NCBI RefSeq assembly: GCF_001937665.1
Contig: NZ_MSKL01000004.1
Coordinates: forward strand, 70,174-132,690
Length of the DNA stretch: 62,517 nucleotides
Direction of reading: 5' to 3'
Origin: Actinomyces oris
GTDB lineage: Bacteria; Actinomycetota; Actinomycetes; Actinomycetales; Actinomycetaceae
Positions 1 to 8,562 of the stretch are shown one piece after another. Each line of letters opens with the position of its first letter. The stretch's first letter is position 1. The position numbers and the translations under genes were made by a program. The notes below the pieces were generated by a model that searched no databases, was not told the DNA's origin, and saw nothing but the letters and a program-made list of their open reading frames with translations.

Positions 1-64
1 CAGCTGGTGCCGCCCGCCCGCGGTACTGGTTCAAGGAGCCGGCGTCGGATGCTCCGGTGGCCGT
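1..64. other. Unassigned left edge
   Basis: This short stretch lies between the window edge and the stop codon of rmlA. I see no recognisable gene end, hairpin or promoter in it. Genes such as rmlB or rmlD could lie just outside, but nothing here shows that. Confidence 0.3.
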
Positions 65-937
65 TCAGGCCTGCTGGTGCTCCAGCAGGCCCAGGAGGTA
101 GGCGCCGTAGCCGGACTTGACCAGGGGCTCGGCGCGCCGGCGCAGCCCTTCGTCGTCGATGAAGCCCATGCGCCAGGCGACCTCCTCGGGGGCGCCGATA
201 TTGAGGCCCTGACGGTGCTGGACGGTGCGGATGAAGCTGGTGGCGTCGGCCAGGGAGTCGAAGGTACCGGTGTCGAGCCAGGCGGTACCGCGGGGGAGGA
301 CCTCGACGGTGAGCCTGCCGGCCTCCAGGTAGGTGCGGTTGACGTCGGTGATCTCGTACTCGCCGCGGGCGGAGGGCTTGAGGTTCCCCGCGATCTCGAC
401 GACGTCGTTGTCATAGAAGTACAGGCCGGGCACGGCGTAGTTGGAGCGGGGGCGGGCGGGCTTTTCCTCGATGGAGATGGCCTTGAAGTCCTCGTCGAAC
501 TCGACGACGCCGTAGGCCGTGGGGTCGGCAACCTGGTAGGCGTAGACGACGCCGCCGTCGGGGTTGGTGTGACGGCGCAGCTGCGTGCCCATGCCGGGGC
601 CGTAGAAGATGTTGTCGCCCAGGACCAGGGCGGCACTCTCGGAGCCGATGAAGTCGGCACCCAGGACGAAGGCCTGGGCCAGGCCGTTGGGCTCCTGCTG
701 GACGGTGTAGGACAGGTTGACTCCGAGCTGGGAGCCGTCGCCCAGGAGGCGGTGGAAGGAGGGGGCGTCATGGGGGGTGGTGATGATGAGGACGTCCTGG
801 ATCCCGGCGAGCATGAGGGTGCTCAGCGGGTAGTAGATCATCGGCTTGTCATAGACGGGCACCAGCTGCTTGGAGGTCCCCAGGGTGATCGGGTTGAGTC
901 GTGTGCCGGAGCCTCCGGCCAGAATGATTCCTCGCAT
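65..937 (-). CDS. rmlA: Glucose-1-phosphate thymidylyltransferase RmlA
   Basis: It makes dTDP-glucose from dTTP and glucose-1-phosphate, the first step towards dTDP-L-rhamnose for cell-wall polysaccharide, in the cytoplasm. The N-terminus carries the nucleotidyltransferase signature GGSGTRL at residues 8-14, followed by [20 protein letters not shown] (21-40). The VLGDN motif puts the metal-binding Asp at about residue 108. The length of 290 aa is usual for the family. I chose the ATG at 937 because the family begins MRGIILAGG; an upstream in-frame ATG would add 27 unrelated residues. It is transcribed away from rmlC, which starts about 200 bp to the right, so the two have separate promoters. 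No rmlB or rmlD is visible in the window. Confidence 0.95.
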   Translation of the reverse strand: MRGIILAGGSGTRLNPITLGTSKQLVPVYDKPMIYYPLSTLMLAGIQDVLIITTPHDAPSFHRLLGDGSQLGVNLSYTVQQEPNGLAQAFVLGADFIGSESAALVLGDNIFYGPGMGTQLRRHTNPDGGVVYAYQVADPTAYGVVEFDEDFKAISIEEKPARPRSNYAVPGLYFYDNDVVEIAGNLKPSARGEYEITDVNRTYLEAGRLTVEVLPRGTAWLDTGTFDSLADATSFIRTVQHRQGLNIGAPEEVAWRMGFIDDEGLRRRAEPLVKSGYGAYLLGLLEHQQA

Positions 938-1141
938 GCCCCAAGCATGACCCATCCGGGCCCTCGAGTGGCACCAGGATCGGGCGAATCCGGGGTGCAT
1001 GTCCGTGGTGCGCGGCACGTTCGGCTCGTGCGGCCGCGTCCCTGAGGTACTGGTGCGGTGGCGCCGTTAGACTCCGTCAACAGGGCTGCGCCGAGGTGGC
1101 GACGCCGATATCGGGACTGACACGTGCGGAAGGGACTGTTC

Positions 1142-1723
1142 ATGGGGCAGATCGAGCTGGGCAAGCCGCTCGCGATCGAGAAGACGCCGATTCCGGGATT
1201 CCTGCGGATCGACCTGACTGTTCACGGGGACAACCGCGGCTGGTTCAAGGAGAACTGGCAGAGGGAGAAGATGCTGGCCCTGGGGCTGCCCGACTTCGGT
1301 CCGGTTCAGAACAACATCTCCTTCAACAATGAGGTCGGGGTGACCCGGGGTATTCACGCCGAGCCCTGGGACAAGTTCGTCTCTGTGGCCACCGGCCGGG
1401 TCTTCGGAGCCTGGGTGGACCTGCGCGAGGGGCCCTCCTTCGGGTCCGTCTACACCTGCGAGATCGACCCGTCGGTGGCGGTGTTCGTGCCTCGGGGCGT
1501 GGGCAACGCCTACCAGACGCTGGAACCCAATACTGCCTACACCTACCTGGTCAACGACCACTGGTCGGCCGACGCCCAGTACACCTTCCTCAACCTGGCC
1601 GACGAGACGGCGAATGTGCCCTGGCCGATCGCGCTGAGCGATGCGATCCTCTCCGACAAGGACAAGGCGCACCCCCGCCTGGCCGACGTCACGCCCTTCC
1701 CGGCTCCCGGGGCCAAGGCCTAG
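1142..1723 (+). CDS. rmlC: dTDP-4-dehydrorhamnose 3,5-epimerase RmlC
   Basis: It epimerises dTDP-4-keto-6-deoxyglucose at C3 and C5 in the dTDP-rhamnose pathway. The 193-aa cupin has the substrate-pocket signature RGIHAEPWDKFVSVATGRVF, with the likely catalytic His at residue 72. It also has a cupin strand around SVAVFVPRGVGNAYQTL and the segment TYLVNDHWS, which holds the expected Tyr. The HAEPWDK form resembles the streptococcal/actinobacterial RmlC branch rather than the RGLHYQ enterobacterial branch. An in-frame GTG lies at 1124, but the purine-rich GGAAGGGA stretch at about 1128-1135 is well spaced for the ATG at 1142, so I use that start. It lies 71 bp upstream of manA on the same strand. 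Confidence 0.93.
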   Translation: MGQIELGKPLAIEKTPIPGFLRIDLTVHGDNRGWFKENWQREKMLALGLPDFGPVQNNISFNNEVGVTRGIHAEPWDKFVSVATGRVFGAWVDLREGPSFGSVYTCEIDPSVAVFVPRGVGNAYQTLEPNTAYTYLVNDHWSADAQYTFLNLADETANVPWPIALSDAILSDKDKAHPRLADVTPFPAPGAKA

Positions 1724-1734
1724 GACGCGCCACC

Positions 1735-1750
1735 ACCGTACCGGTACGGT
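1735..1750. promoter_or_regulatory. Perfect 16-bp palindrome with a second half-site, upstream of manA
   Basis: ACCGTACC is followed directly by its inverse GGTACGGT, making a perfect 16-bp palindrome between rmlC and manA. The half-site GGTACGGT recurs at 1779-1786, a few bases before the manA start. No T-run follows, and the palindrome has no loop, so a DNA-binding operator fits better than a terminator. The regulator is unknown. Confidence 0.4.
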
Positions 1751-1794
1751 AACAAGGGCTAGGACGTGCCTGAGAGTCGGTACGGTGAGGCGCT

Positions 1795-2985
1795 ATGAGA
1801 CGACTTGAGCCCGCCCGCCAGCAGTACGCCTGGGGGTCGACCTCCGCCATTCCCGCGCTCCTGGGTGTGGCCGACGACGGCGCCCCGTGGGCCGAGGCCT
1901 GGTACGGCTCCCACCCGGCCGGTCCGGCCCAGGTCGCTGAAGGCGGTTCCCTGTCCGATCTCATCGACGCCGAGCCGGAGCGTCTCCTGGGTGAGGACAT
2001 CATCTGGCGCTTCGGGCACCGGCTGCCCTTCCTCCTCAAGCTCATTGCGCCCGAGCAGCCACTGTCCCTCCAGGTCCACCCCAGTCAGGCCCAGGCCGCT
2101 GAGGGCTACGCCCTGGAGGAGGAGGCGGGCATCGCCCTGGACCATCCCTCCCGCAACTACAAGGACACGAACCACAAGCCGGAGATGGTCCTGGCCCTCA
2201 CCCGTTTCCAGGCCGTCGCCGGTTTCCGGGCCCCGCGCCGCGCCGTCGAGGTCCTCGCCGGCCTGGACAGCCCTCTGGCCCGCAGGATGCGCCGCACCCT
2301 GCGCCTCAACCCCACCCGCTACGGCATCAGGCAGGTCTTCTCCGACGTCGTCTCAGCCGCCACGCGTCCGAGTCCCCAGGAGATCGACGCCCTTGTCACT
2401 GAGATCGCAGCCAGGTTCGAGGCCGGCACGTCCCCGTCGCTGCGAGTGGACTCCAACGTCGTGAAGATGGCGGGTACCTTCCCCGGGGACCCCGGCATCG
2501 CCGCTGCGCTCCTGCTCAACCCGGTCACCCTGCAGCCCGGTGAGGCGCTGTTCGTGCCCGCGGGAAGCGTTCACGCCTACATCTCCGGTCTGGGCGTGGA
2601 GGTCATGGCCTCCTCCGACAACGTGCTGCGCGCCGGACTGACCGCCAAGCACATCGATGTCCCCGAGATGCTGGCCTGTGTCGACTACGTGGCGGCGCCG
2701 CCGGTGCGCCCGGCCCCCGAGTACCTGTCTCGCGCGACCCGGGCTTACTACGCGCCGGTGGATGACTTCGAGCTCATGGTGACCACCGTGGTGGCCGCCG
2801 ACGGCCGCCTGCCGGTCCCCGGACGGGGACCACGCATCCTCCTGGCCGTCGAGGGCGCCATGACGCTGGTGACCCAGGCCGACTCGCAGACGCTCGCCCA
2901 GGGCGAGGCGGTGTTCGTCGGTGCCGACGAACGCAGCCTCTCCGTTGAAGGGGAGGGCACCCTTGTCCAGGCCGATGTCCCCTGA
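1795..2985 (+). CDS. manA: Mannose-6-phosphate isomerase, class I
   Basis: It interconverts fructose-6-phosphate and mannose-6-phosphate, feeding GDP-mannose for glycoconjugates. The 396-aa protein is a type I phosphomannose isomerase. PLSLQVHPSQ supplies zinc ligands Gln93 and His95, NHKPEMV supplies Glu130, and GEALFVPAGSVHAYISGLG carries the later zinc-binding His, followed by the conserved SDNVLRAGLT. The start ATG is preceded by GTGAGG at a good distance. In Mycobacterium manA also lies near whiB2, which agrees with the layout here. The palindrome at 1735-1750 may regulate it. Confidence 0.95.
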   Translation: MRRLEPARQQYAWGSTSAIPALLGVADDGAPWAEAWYGSHPAGPAQVAEGGSLSDLIDAEPERLLGEDIIWRFGHRLPFLLKLIAPEQPLSLQVHPSQAQAAEGYALEEEAGIALDHPSRNYKDTNHKPEMVLALTRFQAVAGFRAPRRAVEVLAGLDSPLARRMRRTLRLNPTRYGIRQVFSDVVSAATRPSPQEIDALVTEIAARFEAGTSPSLRVDSNVVKMAGTFPGDPGIAAALLLNPVTLQPGEALFVPAGSVHAYISGLGVEVMASSDNVLRAGLTAKHIDVPEMLACVDYVAAPPVRPAPEYLSRATRAYYAPVDDFELMVTTVVAADGRLPVPGRGPRILLAVEGAMTLVTQADSQTLAQGEAVFVGADERSLSVEGEGTLVQADVP

Positions 2986-2994
2986 CCCCGGTGC

Positions 2995-3828
2995 TCAGTG
3001 GGGCTGAGCCCCGCCGGTCCACTCGGTGATGCCTTCCTGCCGGATGGCGGTCGCGGCGATGTCGTCACCCGCCTCGGGGGTGAGAATCACCGCTGTGCGC
3101 CCCGAGCGCCAGGCGACCAGTACCTCCTGGAGCATCTGGGCGGTGTCGGCATGGCGCACCAGGGCAGCACGTGAGGCGGACCGGTTGTCGGCTCCTGCGG
3201 TTCGGCAGGACGCCTCGACCTGGGCCACCAGCTGGGCGCGCGTCAGGGACGTGGGTCGTGGATCTGACGGGGCAGTGCCCGCAGGTCCGCCCTGAGCCGC
3301 AGGCGCAGCGGGATCGGAGGAGAGGACGCCGCGGTCACCGAGGTCGCTGAGACACATCAGGTCAGCAGCGGCGCTTACCGGAGTGAAATGGTCGGGATAG
3401 TGCATGAGGTCGGCGGCGCCGTCGAGTACGAGGGCGGGCAGCTCTCCCGGCCAACGCAGCGCCAGCGAGGCTGGGGGGACCAGTACCTGTGCCTCGGCCT
3501 CATCGCAGAGGTCCTCCGGGGTGAAGGCCACACTCAGCTCGGGGACGAGGCCGGCGGCGCTGATCTCCTCACTGCTTCCCAGGAGCACACTGCGCCCCGC
3601 CATCCACGTACCGCACGCCCAGGCGACGGTCCGCCAGTGCGGAGGAAGCCCCACATGGACTCCGTCACCCGGCACTGACTCTGCTGTGATCAATCCCGCG
3701 ATCTTCGCCATCCACATGGACAGGACGTGTCCGGTCAGCTCGACTCGCTCGTCGATTCGATAACAAATGAGCCACGGCCTGTCGGCATCCTGAGGGCCGG
3801 GGAGCAGCGGGAGCAGGGGGTCGCGCAT
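2995..3828 (-). CDS. TIGR03089 family protein
   Basis: This 277-aa protein matches, by overall pattern, the actinobacterial TIGR03089 family. These proteins resemble a piece of an acyl-CoA synthetase/AMP-binding fold and have no established function. Recognisable segments are RPWLICYRIDERVELTGHVL near the N-terminus, GDGVHVGLPPHWRTVAWACG in the middle, and a C-terminal segment ending in TAVILTPEAGDDIAATAIRQ. The ATG at 3828 is chosen because the family starts close to DPLLPLLPG; an earlier in-frame Met would add 17 unrelated residues. It is convergent with manA (9 bp between stops) and divergent from whiB. Relatives usually sit near surface-polysaccharide genes, as here. Confidence 0.75.
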   Translation of the reverse strand: MRDPLLPLLPGPQDADRPWLICYRIDERVELTGHVLSMWMAKIAGLITAESVPGDGVHVGLPPHWRTVAWACGTWMAGRSVLLGSSEEISAAGLVPELSVAFTPEDLCDEAEAQVLVPPASLALRWPGELPALVLDGAADLMHYPDHFTPVSAAADLMCLSDLGDRGVLSSDPAAPAAQGGPAGTAPSDPRPTSLTRAQLVAQVEASCRTAGADNRSASRAALVRHADTAQMLQEVLVAWRSGRTAVILTPEAGDDIAATAIRQEGITEWTGGAQPH

Positions 3829-4156
3829 GACTCTGATTGAAGCAGATCTACTGACTATCAGGAAACTCCCTGGTGGCATCCAGCCGGTCGGGGCAATATG
3901 GAAACGTGCGCCAGGCCCCCTGAAATTCTCTGAAATTCCGTGTGTATTCCCGCTGTCAGCCAGGCAGTGGGAGCCTCCCAGGGGATTTGTAGGAAGTCGA
4001 CATATGGTGGCGACCAGATGGGGTTATTCCTTGAGATATCAAGGAATGATGTCGGTGGTCACGAGAGGGTGAAGTTTCCCTCGGTGGCTTGACTGGCCTT
4101 GTCTCACACGCATGTAATTCTTACTGGCAAGAAGCTCGGATCGAAGGGAGGCCGGC
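3829..4156. other. Divergent intergenic region TIGR03089/whiB
   Basis: These 328 bp separate two divergent genes and hold the whiB promoter. The part next to whiB is less GC-rich than its surroundings. Short open frames crossing it have no ribosome binding site or recognisable product. I see no RNA gene. Confidence 0.5.
4089..4118 (+). promoter_or_regulatory. Putative whiB promoter
   Basis: A TTGACT -35 element (4089-4094) and a TGTAAT -10 element (4113-4118) are separated by 18 bp. They lie about 40 bp upstream of the whiB start, and the ribosome binding site GAAGGGAGG follows at about 4143-4151. This is a housekeeping-type match. Confidence 0.5.
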
Positions 4157-4477
4157 ATGTGGAACATCCTCGGCGACGGCCCACTGAAGCACCCGGAGGA
4201 GCCTGACGCGGAAGTACTGTCGCTCCTTTTTGGTGGCGGTGACGACGTCGATGAAGGTCCTCTGGCATGGCAGGAGCGCGCTCTGTGCGCTCAGACGGAC
4301 CCGGAGGCGTTCTTCCCTGAGAAGGGTGGTTCCACACGCGAGGCCAAGCGAGTCTGTGCGACTTGTGAGGTTCGTGAGGAGTGCCTCGAGTACGCCCTCG
4401 CCAACGATGAGCGCTTCGGTATCTGGGGCGGTATGTCGGAGCGCGAGCGGCGCAAGCTCAAGCGTCGCGCAGTATGA
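4157..4477 (+). CDS. whiB2: WhiB-family iron-sulfur transcription factor (WhiB2/WhmD type)
   Basis: The 106-aa Wbl protein carries the four cysteines that bind a [4Fe-4S] cluster: Cys44, Cys67, Cys70 and Cys76 (C-x22-C-x2-C-x5-C). It also has the GIWGG turn at residues 88-92 and a basic DNA-binding tail, RERRKLKRR. WhiB2/WhmD proteins are tied to septation and cell division through the housekeeping sigma factor. Assignment to WhiB2 rather than another Wbl rests on the neighbourhood (DUF3499, metallopeptidase-like and manA genes, as around Mycobacterium whiB2). Its stop overlaps the next start as ATGA, so the glycosyltransferase downstream is probably translationally coupled to it. Confidence 0.88.
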   Translation: MWNILGDGPLKHPEEPDAEVLSLLFGGGDDVDEGPLAWQERALCAQTDPEAFFPEKGGSTREAKRVCATCEVREECLEYALANDERFGIWGGMSERERRKLKRRAV

Positions 4478-7400
4478 CCCGCACCGGCTCCACACAGGGA
4501 GCCAGTCGGGTAGGAGCCCTGGCCGTCGTCGTGTCGGCCGGGGCGAGCCCGTTTCTGGCGCAGACACTGTCCGCGATCACCGCACAGACCTGTGCGCCCG
4601 ACGTCGTTCTCGTCGTCGATGTCGCCTCGCGAGCCAACGGGCTGGGGGACGGGACCCCGATCGAGGAGCTTGTTGAGAGGTCGGGACTGGACGCCGTCAC
4701 CGCAGTGCGCGTCGTTAGGGCCAAGGAGGCCAAGAGCTTCGGAGACGCCGTCGCCCGGGGGCTGGCCGCCTATGCCGGACTCGTCGCCGCCGGCAACCGC
4801 AAACGCCGTAGTCCGGAGGCTGTCGACGGCGTAGAGGATTCAGACAGTGAGGCCACCTCGAGCGGGCCGCGCACCTCGGTGCGGGACCTTCTGCTGTCAG
4901 GCTCCGGTCCCATCACCGGCCCCACCGGAGCGCTCTCACCGATCACCGCCTACGAGCAGCGGCTCGTCGCGCCCACCGAGGCCACCCCGGAGATGCCGGA
5001 GCACCAAGTGTGGTTCTGGCTGCTTCATGACGACTCCGCTCCTGCTCAGGACTGCCTCGAGCGGCTCCTCACTGCTGCGACCAATGCGCGCTCCGTGGGA
5101 GTCGTCGGTCCCAAGCAGGTGGGCTGGGACAACCCCGAGCTGCTCCTCGAGGTCGGGCTGCGCGCCACCGCCTCGGCCCGTCGCGCCAACGACATCGTCC
5201 CCGGCGAGGTCGACCAGGGCCAGCACGACGACCGCAGCGATGTCCTGGCCGTGGGAACGGCCGGCGCCCTCGTCGACCGGGCCGTGTGGGAAGAGATCGG
5301 CGGCATCGCCCCGTGGCTCGGTCCCTTCGGCGACGGTCTGGAGTTCTCACGTGCCGCGCGCCTGGCCGGATACCGCGTCATCGTCGAACCCACCGCCGTC
5401 ATCCGCCACCGACGGGCCTCCTACCAGGGGCTCCGCCGCCCCGCATCCGTCTCGCACTCCTCCAGTGCGCAGCCCCGTACCGATGCCGAGGCCATCGCGG
5501 TCAAGCTCCCCGAGCCCGACCCGGAGAGATCCTTCCGGGCTCGGCGCAGTGCCCAGCTCACCAACTGGGCGGCCTTCTCCACCCGCCCCATCGGTCTGCT
5601 GCTGACCTGGTTCGTCGTTCTGGGACTGATGCGGGTCGTGTGGCGACTCGCATCCAAGGCACCGGCGCTCGCCCGTGACGAGCTCGCTGCGGCTCTGACC
5701 GTGGCCGGACGTGGCCGACGGATCAGAGCGGCCAGACGCCGGCTCGCCCAGCACACCAAGGTGCCCGCATCCGCGCTGGGGCGTCTCTACGCGACGTCGG
5801 CCGAGATCCGTGGGGTGCGTCGTGACCGCACCCGCCAGGAGCGCGAGCGTCGTGCCCGAGCGGCAGCCCCCAGTGAGCTCGAGCTGCGTGAGCTGGCCGC
5901 ATTGGCCCGTAGCCGGCGCCGCACCCTGAGCGCGGTCATGGTGCTGGTGCTGGCGCTGAGCACCTTCGGCCTGTCCCGGCTGCTGCTCACCCGCTCCATC
6001 ACCGGTGGGGCTCTGCCCCTGTTCAGCGGCGGCTGGCGTCAGATGTGGGACACCGCCTGGAGCACCTGGATCGCCACGGCGGACGGCTACCCGGGCGGCG
6101 TCACCCCGTTCCTGGCCATCCTGGCCGGGCCGGCGGCTCTGGGGCGGCTGGTGGGGTTGGAGACCAGCGCACTCATCAGTGCTCTGATACTCCTGGCCGT
6201 GCCCCTGGCGGCACTGGGGGCATGGTTCGCCGCCGGCACGATGACCCGGAAGGTGGCTCTGCGGGCCTGGGCCGCGCTCGTGTGGGCGCTGGCTCCCGGC
6301 CTCCTGCTCTCCTTGGGACAAGGACGTCTCGGCGCTCTCCTGGTCCACCTCGTCCTTCCCTGGGCGCTGCTTGCCCTGGCCCGCGCCGTGGGCGCCGACC
6401 GGCGGGACCTCGTTCTGTCCGGGCTGGTGGGTGCCCACCTGCTCACTGATGAGGAACGCGCCGAGCTCGACCGCTTCTCCACCGAGAGAGTCGCCGATCT
6501 CGCCCACCTGGACGAGGAGGCGCAGGCCGCCTCGAGCGTCCAGGACGCCACCGAGTCCTCGCAGGAGGGGGACGCTGAGAAGGCGCCCGCCTCGGATGAC
6601 GCCTCGGTGGGCGCGGCTGCGGAGCCGAGCACCACGAGTGTGACGGCCTCCGCCGATACTGAGGCCGGGACCTCGGGCGATGACACTCATGACCGTGGTG
6701 AGGACGAGGCGGAGGCCGGTCGAGCGGCCTCCGCCCTGGCGACCGCGCGCGAGGTTCTCGAATCCCTCAATGCCCCCGACCCGGCCGCCCCGGAGGCCGA
6801 GGTCGACCTGCCCTCCACCGAGAAGTACGGGTACGGGTCGGCGACGGCCGCCGCTGTCGCGGGACTGCTGCTGAGCGTCGTCGTCGCGGCCGTCCCGGCC
6901 ACTGCGGCCGTGCTGACTGTCATCATCCTGCTGCTGTCCGTGACCACGCGACGCGGGTTCAAACTCATCCTCACTCTGGTTCCCATGCTGGTCACCGCCG
7001 CCCCGGCCTGGTGGGGCGCCTGGCGCCTGGGCCAGAGGGCCGGTTGGGCCGAGGGGGTTCGGCTGCTGCTGACCGATATCGGCCTGCCCGTCTCCGCACC
7101 GGCACCGAGCAGTCTCGACCTGCTGGCCGGCTCTCCCGTGGACCTGAACGCCCTCGTCACCTCGGGGCCCTGGAGCGCTCTGCTCCGGGTAGTGCTCGCG
7201 CTGGTCCCGGTCCTCGGCGTCCTCGGTCTGTTCGTCTCCCGACGCGTCCGGGTGGCCCGCACCGGCATCCTCCTGGCCCTGGGCGGCCTCGTCCTGGCCG
7301 GGGTCTGCCTGCGCACCCCGACCGGGTTGGGCCCGGACGTCGCCGGAGGCGGCCTGGCCCCCGTCAACGGCTGGGCCGGGGCCGGTCTCTCCCTGGCGCT

Positions 7401-8562
7401 GAGCGGTTTCCTCACGGCGGCCCTGACCGCGGGCGAGGCCATCTTGACCCTGATCGGACAACGGGCCGGAGGCGGCCGTCGAGCCCTGGAGCGCCGGAGT
7501 CGGAAGGACACCGACGCGACGTCCTCCACGGCCGCCGACACGAAGGCGAGGCGGGCGGGATCACGCCGACTCAGGGCGGCCTTCACGACCGCGGCCTGTC
7601 TCGTCCTGCTCGCCCCGGTGGTGGTCGGCGCCGTCTGGTCCTACCAGGCCCACCGCGGCAGCAACCCGCAGGTCCTGGCGCTGCACTCCACGCCCCAGCA
7701 GATCCCGCTCATCGCCGAGCAGTTCCAGGGGTCGGGGGCGGCTGGCAGGGTCCTCAGACTCACCTCCACCCCTCAGGGGCTCCAGGCCACCATCTGGCGC
7801 GGGCCCGGCACCCAGATCAGCGACGTCCTGCCCGGAGCGGTCAATATCGAGGCGCGCACCCGTGCCGCGGGGGCCCTGGCCGCCCCCGGATTCAAGCCCA
7901 CCAGGGACGGGCAGGGGAAGGGGCGCAGCCTCACCTCCTCCGCTCAGGCTCTCGTTCTGGAGGACCCGGCTGACGCCGAGCTCGCCCAGATCGTCACCCG
8001 CGCCACCGCCGGCCAGGACAAGGGGGCCGCCGATGCTCTGGCGGCCCACGGCATCGCCGTCGTCCTGCTCGATCACAAGGAGGGTGACGCCGTCACCGCC
8101 GAGGCCCGTGTGGGCCTGGCCTCGACGCCAGGACTGGAACAGCTCGCCCAGACCACTTCGGGCAACTCCTGGCGGGTCACGTCTTCGGCGCATCCCGACT
8201 CGGCCCGCCTGAGCCTCGTCGACGCCGGAGGCGAGGTCACCCCGGTCGCCTCCACCGGTACCGGCTCGGGGACCCGCACTCGGATCCCCGCTGGATCGGG
8301 CGCCCGAACCCTCGTCATGGTGGAGCGGGCCGACGCCGGCTGGAGCGCCACCCTCGATGGTCGGCGCCTCGAGGCCACAAAGGTCCTCACCCAGGACGGC
8401 AGCTGGAAGCAGGGCTTCGCCGTCGGCTCCGAGGGCGGGGAGCTGGTCGTCACCCACACCCGCAAGTCCACCGCCGCCGCGACCTACACGATCTGGGCCG
8501 TCTGGGCTCTGACCCTGGTGGCGGCACTGCCCCTGCGACGCGGAAAGGAGATGGCCTCATGA
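4474..8562 (+). CDS. Giant membrane glycosyltransferase, family 2
   Basis: This 1362-aa protein has an N-terminal GT-A domain (about residues 10-330). It shows a DxD-like metal site at HDDS (185-188), GVVGPKQVGWDNPELLLEVG, and GDGLEFSRAARLAGYRVIVE. A first hydrophobic segment follows (about 370-385), then a basic arginine-rich cytoplasmic stretch. Many membrane helices come next, interrupted by an acidic, low-complexity loop at about residues 654-790. The protein ends in an extracytoplasmic part, with GWSATLDGRRLEAT near the C-terminus and a last helix. It probably transfers a sugar to a lipid-linked or surface polymer; donor and acceptor are unknown. It overlaps whiB and the DUF5719 gene by ATGA at both ends, so the three form one coupled operon. 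Confidence 0.85.
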   Translation: MTRTGSTQGASRVGALAVVVSAGASPFLAQTLSAITAQTCAPDVVLVVDVASRANGLGDGTPIEELVERSGLDAVTAVRVVRAKEAKSFGDAVARGLAAYAGLVAAGNRKRRSPEAVDGVEDSDSEATSSGPRTSVRDLLLSGSGPITGPTGALSPITAYEQRLVAPTEATPEMPEHQVWFWLLHDDSAPAQDCLERLLTAATNARSVGVVGPKQVGWDNPELLLEVGLRATASARRANDIVPGEVDQGQHDDRSDVLAVGTAGALVDRAVWEEIGGIAPWLGPFGDGLEFSRAARLAGYRVIVEPTAVIRHRRASYQGLRRPASVSHSSSAQPRTDAEAIAVKLPEPDPERSFRARRSAQLTNWAAFSTRPIGLLLTWFVVLGLMRVVWRLASKAPALARDELAAALTVAGRGRRIRAARRRLAQHTKVPASALGRLYATSAEIRGVRRDRTRQERERRARAAAPSELELRELAALARSRRRTLSAVMVLVLALSTFGLSRLLLTRSITGGALPLFSGGWRQMWDTAWSTWIATADGYPGGVTPFLAILAGPAALGRLVGLETSALISALILLAVPLAALGAWFAAGTMTRKVALRAWAALVWALAPGLLLSLGQGRLGALLVHLVLPWALLALARAVGADRRDLVLSGLVGAHLLTDEERAELDRFSTERVADLAHLDEEAQAASSVQDATESSQEGDAEKAPASDDASVGAAAEPSTTSVTASADTEAGTSGDDTHDRGEDEAEAGRAASALATAREVLESLNAPDPAAPEAEVDLPSTEKYGYGSATAAAVAGLLLSVVVAAVPATAAVLTVIILLLSVTTRRGFKLILTLVPMLVTAAPAWWGAWRLGQRAGWAEGVRLLLTDIGLPVSAPAPSSLDLLAGSPVDLNALVTSGPWSALLRVVLALVPVLGVLGLFVSRRVRVARTGILLALGGLVLAGVCLRTPTGLGPDVAGGGLAPVNGWAGAGLSLALSGFLTAALTAGEAILTLIGQRAGGGRRALERRSRKDTDATSSTAADTKARRAGSRRLRAAFTTAACLVLLAPVVVGAVWSYQAHRGSNPQVLALHSTPQQIPLIAEQFQGSGAAGRVLRLTSTPQGLQATIWRGPGTQISDVLPGAVNIEARTRAAGALAAPGFKPTRDGQGKGRSLTSSAQALVLEDPADAELAQIVTRATAGQDKGAADALAAHGIAVVLLDHKEGDAVTAEARVGLASTPGLEQLAQTTSGNSWRVTSSAHPDSARLSLVDAGGEVTPVASTGTGSGTRTRIPAGSGARTLVMVERADAGWSATLDGRRLEATKVLTQDGSWKQGFAVGSEGGELVVTHTRKSTAAATYTIWAVWALTLVAALPLRRGKEMAS

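Noticed and set aside
5347-7461. 704-codon antisense open frame inside the giant glycosyltransferase gene
   Set aside because: The product is Gly/Gln/Arg-rich low complexity without domains, and the plus-strand gene is well supported.
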